From Myxococcaceae bacterium (GTDB taxonomy: Bacteria; Myxococcota; Myxococcia; Myxococcales; Myxococcaceae): a stretch of DNA of 64,000 nucleotides. Position numbers and translations under genes: made by a program. Location: the NCBI GenBank assembly GCA_016793095.1, contig JAEUJQ010000045.1, positions 124,001 to 188,000 of the forward strand, read 5' to 3'. This document shows, in pieces, positions 1-10,934 of this stretch; position 1 is the stretch's first letter; each line of letters begins with the position of its first letter. Below the pieces are notes generated by a model. It searched no databases and was not told where the DNA came from. It saw only the letters and a list, made by a program, of their open reading frames with translations.

Positions 1-1101
1 GAGGTTCAGGTTGTACTCGCGCTCGAGGCGCTCCTGGACGATCTCCATGTGGAGCAGGCCGAGGTAGCCGCAGCGGTAGCCGAAGCCGAGCGCCGTCGAG
101 CTCTCGGGCTCGTAGGTGAACGCCGAGTCGTTGAGGCTCAGCTTGATCAGCGCGTCGCGCAGGTTCTCGTAGTCGGCGGCGTCGACCGGGAACACGCCCG
201 AGAACACCATCGGCTTCACTTCCTTGAAGCCGGGGAACGGCGCGTCGGTCGGGCGCGCGTCGTCGGTGATGGTGTCGCCGACCTTGGCGTCGGCGAGCTC
301 CTTGACGTTCGCGACCAGCACCCCGACCTCGCCGGCCATCAGGCTCTTCACCGGCGTCGCGAACGGGGCGATGACGCCGAGCTCCTGCACCTCGAACGCT
401 TTCTTGTTCGACCAGAGGCGGATCTTCTGGCCGATCGCGACCGAGCCCTCGAGCACGCGGGTGAGCATCACCACGCCACGGTAGTTGTCGTACCAGCTGT
501 CGAAGACGAGCGCCTTGAGCGGGGCGTCCTGGCTGCCCGAGGGCGGCGGCACCACGTTGACGATGCGCTCGAGCAGCTGATCGATGTTGAGCCCTTCCTT
601 CGCCGAGACCGGCACCGCGACCGACGCGTCGAGGCCGATCACGTCCTCGATCTCGGCCTTGGTGCGCTCGACGTCCGCCGAGGGCAGATCGATCTTGTTG
701 ATGACGGGGATGATCGTGAGGTCGTGCTCGAGCGCCATGTAGACGTTCGCGAGCGTCTGGGCCTCGACGCCCTGGGTGGCGTCCACCACGAGCAGCGCCC
801 CCTCACAGGCCGCGAGCGAGCGGCTCACCTCGTAGGCGAAGTCCACGTGCCCGGGCGTGTCGATCAGGTTGAGGACGTAGTTCTTCCCGTCCTGCGCGGT
901 GTACTTCATGCGCACCGACTGGGCCTTGATCGTGATGCCGCGCTCGCGCTCGATGTCCATGTTGTCGAGAAACTGCGCCTGCGACTCACGCTTCGACACG
1001 GTGCCGGTCTTCTCCAGCAGGCGGTCCGCGAGCGTCGACTTGCCATGATCGATGTGCGCGATGATGCAGAAGTTACGAATGTGGGCGTTCTCGGACGGCA
1101 T
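1..1101 (-). CDS. lepA: Elongation factor 4 (LepA), N-terminal part, cut by window edge
   Basis: Translational GTPase that back-translocates or remodels stalled ribosomes. The 367 codons inside the window begin with the LepA signature: P-loop AHIDHGKST at residues 15-23, switch region RERGIT, G3 motif DTPGHVDF and G4 motif NKID, followed by the domain II region. The frame stays open to the left edge, so the C-terminal third or so (the family is about 600 residues) lies outside. The ATG at 1101 fits the usual LepA start just ahead of the [14 protein letters not shown] segment. The upstream neighbour on the same strand is a secreted SIMPL protein 66 bp away, so lepA may have its own promoter. 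Confidence 0.97.
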   Translation of the reverse strand, partial: MPSENAHIRNFCIIAHIDHGKSTLADRLLEKTGTVSKRESQAQFLDNMDIERERGITIKAQSVRMKYTAQDGKNYVLNLIDTPGHVDFAYEVSRSLAACEGALLVVDATQGVEAQTLANVYMALEHDLTIIPVINKIDLPSADVERTKAEIEDVIGLDASVAVPVSAKEGLNIDQLLERIVNVVPPPSGSQDAPLKALVFDSWYDNYRGVVMLTRVLEGSVAIGQKIRLWSNKKAFEVQELGVIAPFATPVKSLMAGEVGVLVANVKELADAKVGDTITDDARPTDAPFPGFKEVKPMVFSGVFPVDAADYENLRDALIKLSLNDSAFTYEPESSTALGFGYRCGYLGLLHMEIVQERLEREYNLNL

Positions 1102-1167
1102 GTGAGCGGGGCCCGTAGCATCGAGGCTGCGCGATTGCCAATGAGGCCGGCGTCAGCGGGCCGCGGC

Positions 1168-1773
1168 TCACTCCAGCGAGATCTTCAGGGTGAGGCTGGT
1201 CGTCAGGTGCAGCCACGTCGCCTGGTAGGGCGGCTGAATCGACTCGCTCATCTCGACGAGCGACTGCACCTTGCCCAGCTTGCGCCCGGCCGCCGTCGCG
1301 TAGTCCTCGGCCTTGGCCCTCGCAGTCGCGACCGCTTCGCGCCGGGCGTCCGACTGGGCCTTCACGCGATCAGCGACGTCGTGCGTCACCGTGAGCGAGG
1401 TGACGCCCCGGATCGCCCCGAGCCGCGAGGCGATCAGCCGGGTGTGGGGGCGCGCGGGCAAGCGAACCTCGAGCGTCTGGGACACCGAGCCGCCGTTCGG
1501 CGGCGTCGCCGTGCTGGTCGAAGTCATCACCGTGACGACCCCCTTCGTCTCGTCCTTCTCGAGGATCTTGCGAATACGCCGCTCGGCCTCTTCGACGGTG
1601 CTGACTGCCGCCTCCCACTCGCGGGGGTCCGAGGCGGACAGCACGAGCGTGATGATGTCGGTGTCGGTCGCGATCCGACGCTGGGTGCTGGTGGTGACGG
1701 TGATCTGGGTCGCGTCGAGGGTGACGGTCTGGGCAGCGATGGTGGAGACAGCGAGCGCGAGGATCGCGGACAT
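1168..1773 (-). CDS. Secreted SIMPL-domain (DUF541) protein
   Basis: A 201-residue protein with a short hydrophobic signal segment (MSAILALAVSTIAAQ) followed by a SIMPL/DUF541 fold. The C-terminal half carries the family's alanine-rich helix with repeated A..KA..YA..AG..LG spacing (AKAEDYATAAGRKLGKVQSL). Family members such as the BP26/OMP28 proteins sit in the periplasm or outer membrane and their biochemical role is unclear. A longer reading is possible from 1851, but the ATG at 1773 has an AGAGGAG Shine-Dalgarno about 6 bp upstream and gives a proper signal peptide, so I chose it. It is divergent from the secreted protein starting at 1914. Confidence 0.8.
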   Translation of the reverse strand: MSAILALAVSTIAAQTVTLDATQITVTTSTQRRIATDTDIITLVLSASDPREWEAAVSTVEEAERRIRKILEKDETKGVVTVMTSTSTATPPNGGSVSQTLEVRLPARPHTRLIASRLGAIRGVTSLTVTHDVADRVKAQSDARREAVATARAKAEDYATAAGRKLGKVQSLVEMSESIQPPYQATWLHLTTSLTLKISLE

Positions 1774-1855
1774 GGGGACTCCTCTGGTGGGTTCGTGCCC
1801 GTTCGGGCCGCGCGAGATGAACGCACCACCCGCCCGGACGATCTGCGCCATTTCC

Positions 1856-1886
1856 TTGATCGCAGCGCGACAAAGTCAGGCAGACT
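1856..1886 (+). promoter_or_regulatory. Tentative sigma70-type promoter for the gene at 1914
   Basis: TTGATC at 1856-1861 and CAGACT at 1881-1886 are separated by 19 bp. The second hexamer resembles the TAGACT boxes seen upstream of other genes in this window. The following gene also has a purine-rich AAGGGGG ribosome site just before its ATG. The spacing is long, so this is weak. Confidence 0.25.
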
Positions 1887-1913
1887 CGCGGCCTCTCGTT
1901 CCAAGGGGGATTC

Positions 1914-2414
1914 ATGAACCTGCAGCACCTCGCCACGTCCGCCGCCCTCGTCCTCTCGTCGCTTGCCCTGGCCCAGGAAGCACCGCCCGCCGCCCCGGCC
2001 CAGCCGCCCCCGTCGGCGGACGAGATCAAGCGCGTGCTGGACTATCAGGACAACGGGAAGGACCGTGGCCCTGCGCTGCTCGACATCATCCCGTGCAACA
2101 AGGTCGACCAGGCGAAGGGGAGCCCGACGCAGTTCACCTGCATCGAGCCCATCACCGGCCCCGTGAAGAAGGGCTCGACGGTCAACGCCTGGGTTCAGTT
2201 CTTCTGCCCGAAGGACGGGAAGTACGAGGATCTCAAGATCCAGTGGCTCCTGGGCAGCGAGGTTCGGCAGACGACGGACATCACCGTGCAGGGCCTCGCC
2301 CGCACGCGCACCTGGCGCGCGCACACCCCGCCCAAGGCGGGCAAGTGGACCATCAAGGTGATCCAGGGTGAGTCCAAAGAGCTCGGCTCCGCCAGCTTCA
2401 CCGTCGAGAACTGA
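1914..2414 (+). CDS. Secreted protein, possibly DUF2914-like
   Basis: 166 residues with a clear signal peptide (about residues 1-20, ending LALAQ), then a Pro/Ala-rich linker and one compact domain. In the domain, VNAWVQFF, RTRTWRAHTPP and GKWTIKVI resemble the DUF2914 pattern of a beta-sandwich ending in a GxWxV strand. That family match is by eye only. AAGGGGG 5 bp before the ATG is a good ribosome site. Its stop codon is 1 bp from the stop of the convergent hybrid kinase. Probably periplasmic; function unknown. Confidence 0.75.
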   Translation: MNLQHLATSAALVLSSLALAQEAPPAAPAQPPPSADEIKRVLDYQDNGKDRGPALLDIIPCNKVDQAKGSPTQFTCIEPITGPVKKGSTVNAWVQFFCPKDGKYEDLKIQWLLGSEVRQTTDITVQGLARTRTWRAHTPPKAGKWTIKVIQGESKELGSASFTVEN

Positions 2415-2415
2415 G

Positions 2416-3957
2416 CTACGCCCCGATCCGCGCGAGCACCCGCTCGAGGTCCGCGACGGTGAACGGCTTGGGGAGGAAGGCGCTTGGCGGGCGCTCTGCG
2501 AACCGGGCGCTCACGTCTTCCTCGGCCCACCCCGAGCTCAGCACCACCTTGACGCGCGGGTCGAGCTCGCGCAGCTGGAGGAACGTCTCGTACCCGTCCG
2601 CGCCGGGCATGGTGAGGTCCATCAGCACCCACGAAATGCGGTCGCTGGACTGCCGCCACGCCTCGATCGCTGATGGGCCGTCGCTCGCCTCCACGACCGC
2701 GAAGCCGAGGGCCTTGAGCAGCGCCGCGATGCTGGTCCGAACGCTCGGGTCGTCGTCAACGAGCAACACCACGCTGCTCGTCGCGCGCTGCACGGGCGGC
2801 GCCTCGGGCCTCGCAGGCGCGGGGTGCTGGCTCGCCGGGAACGCCACCTCGAAGGTGGTGCCTCCCCCGACGGCGCTCATCACCCGCAGCCCCGCTCTCA
2901 GCTGCGCGACGATGCCACGCACCGCCGAGAGCCCGAGCCCCCGGCCGCGCCCCTTCGTCGAGAAGAACGGATCGAAGACGCGCGCCAGCACCTCGGGGCT
3001 CATGCCCCTGCCCGTGTCCGAGACTGCCAGCACCACGTAGTCGCCGGGCGCCAGCGCCTGGCCCGGGAAGCGGGCGCTGAGCGCGTGCGTGTCGAGCACC
3101 TCCCGCCGGGTGCGGATGGTGACGACGCCTTCGCCCTCGATCGCCTCGCTCGCGTTCGACAGCAGGTTCATCAGCACCTGCTGCAGCTGCCCCCGATCAG
3201 CCTCGATGATCAGCCCTTCCGGACCGGGCTCCATCACCAGTCGAACCCGCTTCGAGATCGAGACCCGCAGCAGCTCTCCCGCATCGCCCAGCGCGCGGCC
3301 CAGATCGACGGGCTCGACGAGGAAGCGCCCCCGCCCGCTGTACGCCAGAAGCTGGCGCGTCAGGTCCGCGGCGCGATGCACGGCCTGGAAGATCGTCTCG
3401 AGGTGCTCCTTCGCCACGGTCGAGTCGGGCGAGAGGGACAAGCGGGTCAGCTCGAGGTGGCCGACGACCGCCATCAGCAGGTTGTTGAAGTCGTGCGCGA
3501 TGCCGCTCGCGAGCACCCCCAGCGACTCGAGCTTCTGTGCCTCGACCAGCGCCCGCTCGGCCTGCTTGCGCTCGGTGATGTCTCTCCACACGACGAGCAC
3601 GAGCGGGCGCTCCTCGTCGGACAAAGGGGTCAGCAGCACCTCGACCGGGAACGGCGCGCGGTGCGGGCTGCAGTGGACCCACTCGAAGCGATGGCTGCCC
3701 TCGTGCACCGCGATCGCGATCATCTCGTTGGCCTTCTCGAACGAGTCCCGCCCGTCGGGCTGGCTCGCGGGAGAGAGCGCCGAGGGGTGCAGGGTCGCGA
3801 GCTCGGCCCGGGTGCAGCGCAGCATGTCGAGGGTCGTGTCGTTGTACTCGACGAAGGTGTTCGACCGCGTGTCGAGGAGCAGGATCGCGTCGGCGCTGCG
3901 CTCGAACATCGCGCGAAAGCGCCCGTCGCCTGACTCCGCTGGCCCCCCAACGGTCAT
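2416..3957 (-). CDS. Hybrid histidine kinase: PAS, HisKA, HATPase, receiver
   Basis: 513 residues, no transmembrane segment, so a cytoplasmic sensor kinase. Order: PAS domain (about 12-125), H-box [11 protein letters not shown]-box LMNLLSNASEAI, G1 DTGRGM, G2 GRGLGLSAV, then a C-terminal receiver starting VVLLVDDDPSV with its phospho-acceptor Asp in LMDLTMPG and the conserved Lys in FLPKPF. The GxAHDFNN type of H-box is typical of kinases that pass phosphate to an attached receiver. No output regulator is adjacent, so the pathway is orphan here. It is closely similar in layout to the kinase at 48873. A membrane protein gene lies 19 bp upstream on the same strand. Confidence 0.93.
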   Translation of the reverse strand: MTVGGPAESGDGRFRAMFERSADAILLLDTRSNTFVEYNDTTLDMLRCTRAELATLHPSALSPASQPDGRDSFEKANEMIAIAVHEGSHRFEWVHCSPHRAPFPVEVLLTPLSDEERPLVLVVWRDITERKQAERALVEAQKLESLGVLASGIAHDFNNLLMAVVGHLELTRLSLSPDSTVAKEHLETIFQAVHRAADLTRQLLAYSGRGRFLVEPVDLGRALGDAGELLRVSISKRVRLVMEPGPEGLIIEADRGQLQQVLMNLLSNASEAIEGEGVVTIRTRREVLDTHALSARFPGQALAPGDYVVLAVSDTGRGMSPEVLARVFDPFFSTKGRGRGLGLSAVRGIVAQLRAGLRVMSAVGGGTTFEVAFPASQHPAPARPEAPPVQRATSSVVLLVDDDPSVRTSIAALLKALGFAVVEASDGPSAIEAWRQSSDRISWVLMDLTMPGADGYETFLQLRELDPRVKVVLSSGWAEEDVSARFAERPPSAFLPKPFTVADLERVLARIGA

Positions 3958-3976
3958 GGCGTCGATACTAGCGCCA

Positions 3977-4627
3977 TCACTCGCGTCCCCGCGCGGTTCG
4001 TCGCCTCCACAGACCTACGGACGTCAGCAACGCCGCGCCCACCAGCACGGCAAAGGCGAGCGCGAGCGACCGCGAAGGCCCGGCGACCTGATCCACCCGC
4101 ATGGTGTCCAGCGACTCGCTCAACGCCGGGGCGAGGCCGTCCCAGCGGCCCGAGGGAACGCTGAAGAGCACCACTGCGCGACGTGCGTCGCCGGCGAACT
4201 GCGCGACCACGACCTTGCGCAGCTGCGCCCCTTCGCGCACCGAGCCGTGCACCTCGACCCGCGCCGCCGGGCCCGTCACCACGTCGGCCCGCTCGAGCGT
4301 GAACTCGAGGCCGAGCTCGTCGCGCAGGTGCTTCATCACGGCGGTCGCGGCGTCGTCGCGCGCGTTCGGTCCAGGCCTCAACGGCGCCTCGATCACCGAG
4401 ATCAGCATCGTGGCGGCGTCTTCGCCCTCTCCGTCCATCAGCGCTGCGCTCAGGTAGCGGGCCGCGTCGTCTCTGGAGCCGACCCCGATCACCCGCGTTC
4501 CATGGAAGAGATCCATGCGAGCCAGGCGGAACTCCCTCGGTGGGCGCACCGAGAGCCCATCCTGACGGATCGGCGGGCCGAGCAGGTCCGCCGCGCCCAC
4601 TACGAGCCAGAGCAGCGCTGACGTCAC
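3977..4627 (-). CDS. Secreted, C-terminally membrane-anchored protein of unknown function
   Basis: 216 residues from a GTG at 4627, which gives a signal-peptide-like start (TSALLWLVVGAADLL). A soluble domain follows, with alternating strands around ISVIEAP, RVEVHGSV, KVVVAQFAG and VLFSVPSGRWDGL, then a final hydrophobic helix (SLALAFAVLVGAALLTSVGLW) and a basic tail WRRRTARGRE. The topology suggests a periplasmic domain anchored to the inner membrane. The SxxWD...L..SLDTMR ending recalls DcrB/PsbP-like folds, but I cannot assign a family. The frame is open further upstream, but that extension is Arg/Gly-rich and looks non-coding. It may be co-transcribed with the kinase downstream. Confidence 0.65.
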   Translation of the reverse strand: MTSALLWLVVGAADLLGPPIRQDGLSVRPPREFRLARMDLFHGTRVIGVGSRDDAARYLSAALMDGEGEDAATMLISVIEAPLRPGPNARDDAATAVMKHLRDELGLEFTLERADVVTGPAARVEVHGSVREGAQLRKVVVAQFAGDARRAVVLFSVPSGRWDGLAPALSESLDTMRVDQVAGPSRSLALAFAVLVGAALLTSVGLWRRRTARGRE

Positions 4628-4705
4628 AGGGGCTGATCTCGCGCGTTTCCAGTCGGCGTGCCACCCTCGCTGCACCCATTTCGCGTCGCCGGGCATCACA
4701 TCGCC

Positions 4706-4906
4706 ATGCGCTGGCTCCTCCTCGCCCTCCTCCTGCCCGTCACGACCCTCGCCGAAGACAAGAAGCCTGGCCCGTGCACGTGCGGACAGCCGAACTGTGA
4801 GGCGGCCTGCACCTGCTCCGCCGGGACCTGCCCGCTGCACCGCCCGCGCAGCCCCCAGCCACCCCCACCCGCGCCGCCGCCCCCGGCGCCTGCGCCGAAG
4901 CGCTGA
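4706..4906 (+). CDS. Small secreted cysteine-rich, proline-tailed protein
   Basis: 66 residues: a strong signal peptide (MRWLLLALLLPVTTLA), a compact stretch with five cysteines in CTCGQPNCEAACTCSAGTC plus a nearby His, and a tail of Pro/Ala repeats ending in KR. The closely spaced CxC and CxxxC pairs suggest metal binding or disulfide bonding after export. I do not recognise a named family. It is divergent from the gene ending at 3977, with 78 bp between the two starts. The ATG at 4706 was chosen because it begins the signal peptide. Confidence 0.6.
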   Translation: MRWLLLALLLPVTTLAEDKKPGPCTCGQPNCEAACTCSAGTCPLHRPRSPQPPPPAPPPPAPAPKR

Positions 4907-4962
4907 CGACACGCCGGGCGCGGGCTTGCGCCCCCCGCGAATCGGGAACAACGTCAGTCGTC

Positions 4963-5418
4963 ATGACGCCGGACGCCCGACACGCCCTCGAGCAGCGCGC
5001 CGAACGTTGCCTGCGCCGCGGCGAGCTGTCAGAGGCCTTCTCGCTCTTCAAGCAGCTCATCGCCGCCTTCCCCGACGACGAGCCCCTGCGCCATCGGGTG
5101 GCGGAGCTGGAACAATCGCTCCAGCCTGCCGAGCTGTTGAGCGCCAAAGCCAACTTCCGCAGCGAGCCGCAGCAGACGCCGCGCACCGCCACGGAGCAGG
5201 CCGAGCGCCTCGCGGAGCATGGTGACTATGCCGGCGCGGTCGCCGCCTACCGCCGGTTGCTGGCCCAGAAGCCCGAGAGCGACCTGGTGAAAGAGCGCCT
5301 CGACGAGCTGTACGTGCTGGCCCAGGCCGCGGCTCCGAGGCCTTCCGCTCCCACGGCACGCCGGGAAGCCGTGCTCGGCGAGATCCTCAGCCGGATCGGG
5401 GCAAGACGGCGGACCTGA
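4963..5418 (+). CDS. Small TPR-like protein
   Basis: 151 residues without a signal peptide or membrane segment. Two helical-hairpin repeats are visible: CLRRGELSEAFSLFKQLIAAFPDD near residues 17-41 and LAEHGDYAGAVAAYRRLLAQKPES near 83-106. Both fit the TPR spacing (G.Y..A...Y..LL...P). The C-terminus is basic (RIGARRRT). It is probably a cytoplasmic scaffold or adaptor. It sits 182 bp upstream of the Ser/Thr kinase and might act with it, but only position suggests this. Confidence 0.7.
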   Translation: MTPDARHALEQRAERCLRRGELSEAFSLFKQLIAAFPDDEPLRHRVAELEQSLQPAELLSAKANFRSEPQQTPRTATEQAERLAEHGDYAGAVAAYRRLLAQKPESDLVKERLDELYVLAQAAAPRPSAPTARREAVLGEILSRIGARRRT

Positions 5419-5600
5419 CCCACCGCCGCGCCGCTCCTGTCACCCTCCTCTGACCTCCTTGTCACGACGCGCTGGCGAGGTGCGACGGACATGTCATAGG
5501 CTGCCGACGCTGTCTGACGCTCATGGCGGTCTTTCTCTGTGGAGGCCTGGTGCGACCTGGTGGGAGTGCGCAGTTGATCGGCCCGGGAGGTTGAGCAGGG

Positions 5601-7466
5601 ATGTCGCTCGTCGGGCGCCAGATCGGCCGCTACCGGATCCTGGAGCAACTCGGCCAGGGCGGGATGAGCGTCGTCTACAAGGGCCTCGACACGGCGCTCG
5701 ATCGCGAAGTGGCCGTGAAGGTGCTCCACCCGCACCTGTCCACCAAGCCCGAGAGTCGCAAGCGGCTCGACCGCGAAGCACGCGCCGTGGCGCGCCTGCA
5801 CCACCCGAACATCCTCGAGGTGTACGACTTCTCGGGCGCGGACTCGGCCGAGGCCTTCATCGTCACCGAGTACATCCGTGGGAAGACGCTGCGCGAGTTC
5901 ATCTCGGCCGAGCCGCTCTCGCCCCCCGAGATCGCGGCGATGGTGATGCACGAGATCGCCGGCGCGCTCGCCCACGCCCACGATCAATCGGTGCTGCATC
6001 GGGATCTCAAGCCCGAGAACGTGATGGTGCGCGACGACGGCGTCATCAAGCTGACCGACTTCGGCATCGCCAAGATCCTCGACCGCGACGAGAAGATGAC
6101 GATGACGGGCGCGCTGGTGGGCAGCCCCGCGCACATGGCCCCCGAGATCATCGAGGGCGAGGAGTCGGGCGCCGAGGCCGACGTCTTCTCGCTGGGCACG
6201 ATGCTGTACCTCTTCGTGACGGGGAAGCTGCCCTTCACGGCGCCCAACACGACCGCAACGCTCAAGCGGATCCTCGACTGCGTGTACGAAGATCCGCGGC
6301 AGTCGTCGCCAACGTGCTCTGACGAGCTGACGGAGATCATCGGCAGGTGCCTCCAGCGGGCTCCGGGGGAGCGGTACGCGACCGCCGGCAAGCTGCGCGA
6401 CGCGCTCGCGGGCTACCTCAGCGAGCTGGGCCTCACGAGGCCGCACGAAGAGCTGCCGAAGTTCTTCCTCGATCCGAAGGGCTACCGGAAGGACGTGGAG
6501 CAACGCATCATCGGCACGCTGCTCGAGCGGGCGCAGAAGCTCATCGCCGAGAAGCGCTCCGCCCGCGCGCTCTCGTGTCTCAACCAGGTGCTCGCGCACG
6601 ATCCCACCAACGAGCGCGCGACGCTGCTGCTCGACGCGATGAAGGCGAAGAAGCTGCGCGAGCAGCGGACGAAGCGCCTCCTCCGGCTCACCGCCGCCGG
6701 CGGGACGGCGTTCATCATCGGCATGGCCGCGCTGAAGGGCGCCCAGATCGCCACCCGGGCCCCCGAGCCGCCGATCGTCCTGCCCTTCGGCCCGCACGAC
6801 GTGGTGCTCACCAGCGTTCGCTGGAGCCCCCTGCGCGTGGAGCCGCTCGTCGAGCCCGACGCGGGGGTGGCCGAGCTCATCGACGCAGGTACAGCGGGAT
6901 CCGCCGACGCCGGTCCCGCGCTCGCCGTGGTGAAGCCCAGGAACGGCACGCCCGTCATCGTGAAGCCGCCCGAGAAGCGGCCCGATCAGCCCCAGGTGAC
7001 GCCCCCGGCCGCGGCGATCGAGGTGCAGGTGATGGTGCGGCCCTTCGGCTTCCTCGCGATCGACGGAGAGCCCCGGTCGGCCGACGCGCTCGCGATGCAC
7101 CGGCTGAAGCTGAGCCCGGGAGACCACCGCTTCACCGTCACCTGTGACGACTGCGAGGCCAGCGGGATCACGCGCACCGTCTCCATCGCCCCGGGCCAGG
7201 AGGCGATCAGCCTCGTGGCGCCGCTCAAACCGTCCCTGCTCTCGTTCGACGGCTTCCCGTCCGAGGCGATCGTCCAGGTGGGCGCGGAGACCCGCACCGT
7301 CGCCGAATCGATGAGCTCGCCCTTCCGCATCACCACGCCGCCCGAGGGCCGCCGGGCCATGCTTCACGACGTGAAGTACTCGGTCACGCTCCAGGGCGCG
7401 ACGCTGGCGCAGGACGTCGCGCGCGTGCAGCCGGGCAAGCTGCTGGTCGTGAGGCGAGCGCCGTGA
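5601..7466 (+). CDS. Transmembrane Ser/Thr protein kinase with extracytoplasmic PEGA-like tail
   Basis: 621 residues. The kinase domain (about 10-275) has every key element: glycine loop GQGGMSVV, Lys40 in VAVKVL, HRDLKPEN at 133-140, DFG at 153-155 and an APE-type segment. A TPR-like helical stretch (about 300-350) precedes a single membrane helix near 360-380. The exported tail is Pro-rich and then beta-rich; FGFLAIDGEP and LKLSPGDHRFTVTC resemble PEGA repeats found behind many bacterial kinases. It overlaps the next gene by 4 bp (GTGA), and a sigma54 activator follows, so the three probably form one signalling unit. The ATG has a GGGAGGTTGAGCAGGG leader with acceptable ribosome-site character. 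Confidence 0.95.
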   Translation: MSLVGRQIGRYRILEQLGQGGMSVVYKGLDTALDREVAVKVLHPHLSTKPESRKRLDREARAVARLHHPNILEVYDFSGADSAEAFIVTEYIRGKTLREFISAEPLSPPEIAAMVMHEIAGALAHAHDQSVLHRDLKPENVMVRDDGVIKLTDFGIAKILDRDEKMTMTGALVGSPAHMAPEIIEGEESGAEADVFSLGTMLYLFVTGKLPFTAPNTTATLKRILDCVYEDPRQSSPTCSDELTEIIGRCLQRAPGERYATAGKLRDALAGYLSELGLTRPHEELPKFFLDPKGYRKDVEQRIIGTLLERAQKLIAEKRSARALSCLNQVLAHDPTNERATLLLDAMKAKKLREQRTKRLLRLTAAGGTAFIIGMAALKGAQIATRAPEPPIVLPFGPHDVVLTSVRWSPLRVEPLVEPDAGVAELIDAGTAGSADAGPALAVVKPRNGTPVIVKPPEKRPDQPQVTPPAAAIEVQVMVRPFGFLAIDGEPRSADALAMHRLKLSPGDHRFTVTCDDCEASGITRTVSIAPGQEAISLVAPLKPSLLSFDGFPSEAIVQVGAETRTVAESMSSPFRITTPPEGRRAMLHDVKYSVTLQGATLAQDVARVQPGKLLVVRRAP

Positions 7467-8380
7467 GGCTCCTCCGGTTGGCCCTCGCGCTGCTGTTGGT
7501 GGGGCTCGGCGGGCGCGCGTCCGCGCAGGGAGCTCCGGAGCGCGAGCTCGAGCTCGTCAAGGCGCTCTTCGACGCGGGCAAGTACGCCGAGACCGTCGGC
7601 CTCGTCCGCAAGGCGACCTCGACGACGAACTTCACCGACGCGCAGCGCCTCGAGCTGCTCAAGATGGCAGGCCTCGCGTCCTTCAACCTCGGCGACAGCG
7701 CCGCCGCGAAGGAGAGCTTCCTGGCGCTGCTCCGGCTCAACCCGGACTACGTGCTCGACCCCTTCATCGCCCCGCCGCCAGCCATCCGGCTCTTCGAGCA
7801 GGTGCGAAAGGACAACGCCGACGAGCTGGCCCTCGTGCGGCAGGTCCTGCAGGTCCGCGCAGAGCAGGAGCGCAAGGCCGCCGAGGAGCGCAAGAAGCAG
7901 GAAGACGAGCGCGCCACGCGCCGCCTCGTCACCATCGAACGTCGCCCGCTCTGGATGAACTTCCTGCCGTTCGGCGCCGGGCAGTTCCTGCAGGACCGGA
8001 CCGCCTGGGGCGTCACCTTCGCGGTCGCCGAAGGCGTCCTGGCCATCACCAGCATCGTGGCCTACTGGGCCATCGAGAGCCTGAAGACCACGTTCAAGGA
8101 GCGGATCACCGACACGCTCACCCCGACCGGTGTCTTCGAGCGCGAGGTGCGCGGCATTCCGCCGTCGCTGGCCGGGGCGCGCGACACCTGGCGCGTCGTG
8201 AAGTGGACCACCGGCGGCGCCTTCTACCTCGCCTGGGCGGTCGGCGTCGTCGACGCGCTCGTGCACCACACGGGCGATCAGGTGAAAGAGACCCGCGACC
8301 AGCCCAGACCGCCCTCGGCCCGCCTGAACCTCACCCCCATCCCCGGTGGCGTCTTCGCCGGAATCAGCGTCACCTTCTGA
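7463..8380 (+). CDS. TPR-like inner-membrane protein coupled to the Ser/Thr kinase
   Basis: 305 residues from a GTG overlapping the kinase stop codon. It has a signal peptide (ends RASAQG), then a helical TPR-like domain (about 25-125) with KALFDAGKYAETVGLVRKA and LASFNLGDSAAAKESFLALL, then a charged coiled coil (QVRAEQERKAAEERKKQEDERATRR). Hydrophobic segments follow near 165-205 and 255-275. The domain order matches a common myxobacterial pattern in which a periplasmic TPR domain is tethered to the membrane, but I cannot name a family. Translational coupling with the kinase argues for a shared complex. Confidence 0.8.
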   Translation: MRLLRLALALLLVGLGGRASAQGAPERELELVKALFDAGKYAETVGLVRKATSTTNFTDAQRLELLKMAGLASFNLGDSAAAKESFLALLRLNPDYVLDPFIAPPPAIRLFEQVRKDNADELALVRQVLQVRAEQERKAAEERKKQEDERATRRLVTIERRPLWMNFLPFGAGQFLQDRTAWGVTFAVAEGVLAITSIVAYWAIESLKTTFKERITDTLTPTGVFEREVRGIPPSLAGARDTWRVVKWTTGGAFYLAWAVGVVDALVHHTGDQVKETRDQPRPPSARLNLTPIPGGVFAGISVTF

Positions 8381-8406
8381 AGCACCGGCACACGAGAAAG
8401 ACCGCC

Positions 8407-10290
<1,884 letters not shown>

Positions 10291-10304
10291 CAGGCTCGAA
10301 CCGC

Positions 10305-10934
10305 ATGAAGTTCCTCGAGCGACGCGACGCGCAGATCATGGCAACGATGTTGCTATGGCTGAGTGTTGCCGGAGGCCAGATGGCGTGCGTGCTGCCCCAG
10401 GAGGACCAGATCATCACCGAGCTGCCCGGGGCGGCGAACCGGCCTCCGCGCATTCTGCCGGGCATCGCCGAGCCCCCGACGCGCGAGTACCGCGCGCAGC
10501 TCGGTGCCAACTGCAACCGGCCCGCGTTCTCGGTGCAGGTCGATGATCCCAACCTGACGGACACGATCCGGGCGAACTGGTTCATCGACCCGAACGAGCG
10601 CTACGTGCAGGATGGCGCGGGCAAGCCGCTGATCCGCGGGAACCCCGGGACACCGATTGGCGCAGGCTCGAGCGTGAGGCTGGTGCAGGCGCCGCCGACG
10701 TTCAACGCCGCCCTGCAGCTCTTCAACGACGGGCGGAAACACCGCGTCGAGGTGGTCGTGACGGACGGCGAGTTCATCGAGAGCGAGCGGCCCGATCCGC
10801 AAGGCGGCACGCAGGCGTTTCTCGACATCGTCCGCCCCGCCGTGCGCCTGCCGAGCGGCGAGGTGATCCCCGTCGCGGCCTATCGCGACGAGTACGTCTG
10901 GCTCGTGGAGGTCGACACGCTGCCATGTCCCTGA
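10305..10934 (+). CDS. Putative lipoprotein of unknown function
   Basis: 209 residues. A short hydrophobic stretch, MLLWLSVAGGQMAC, ends at a Cys that could be lipidated, although the -3 position is Gln and the lipobox is poor. The mature part is beta-rich, with a WFIDPNERYV segment and a strand pair RKHRVEVVVTDGEF near the middle. Two cysteines (CNRP and the C-terminal LPCP) could form a disulfide. The next gene starts 10 bp before this stop codon, so the pair is translationally coupled. No family is recognised; outer-membrane or periplasmic location is inferred. Confidence 0.65.
   Translation: MKFLERRDAQIMATMLLWLSVAGGQMACVLPQEDQIITELPGAANRPPRILPGIAEPPTREYRAQLGANCNRPAFSVQVDDPNLTDTIRANWFIDPNERYVQDGAGKPLIRGNPGTPIGAGSSVRLVQAPPTFNAALQLFNDGRKHRVEVVVTDGEFIESERPDPQGGTQAFLDIVRPAVRLPSGEVIPVAAYRDEYVWLVEVDTLPCP

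Noticed and set aside
49-1917. A long + strand frame covering lepA and the SIMPL gene
   Set aside because: It is antisense to two well-supported genes and has the Arg/His/Leu-rich composition of a GC-bias shadow.
3977-4951. A longer form of the membrane protein starting at 4951
   Set aside because: The extra 108 residues are Arg/Gly/Ala-rich, lie opposite the small secreted protein gene and remove the signal peptide that begins at 4627.
5247-7367. A 706-codon minus strand frame opposite the Ser/Thr kinase
   Set aside because: It is antisense to a kinase with complete catalytic motifs and has no recognisable domain.
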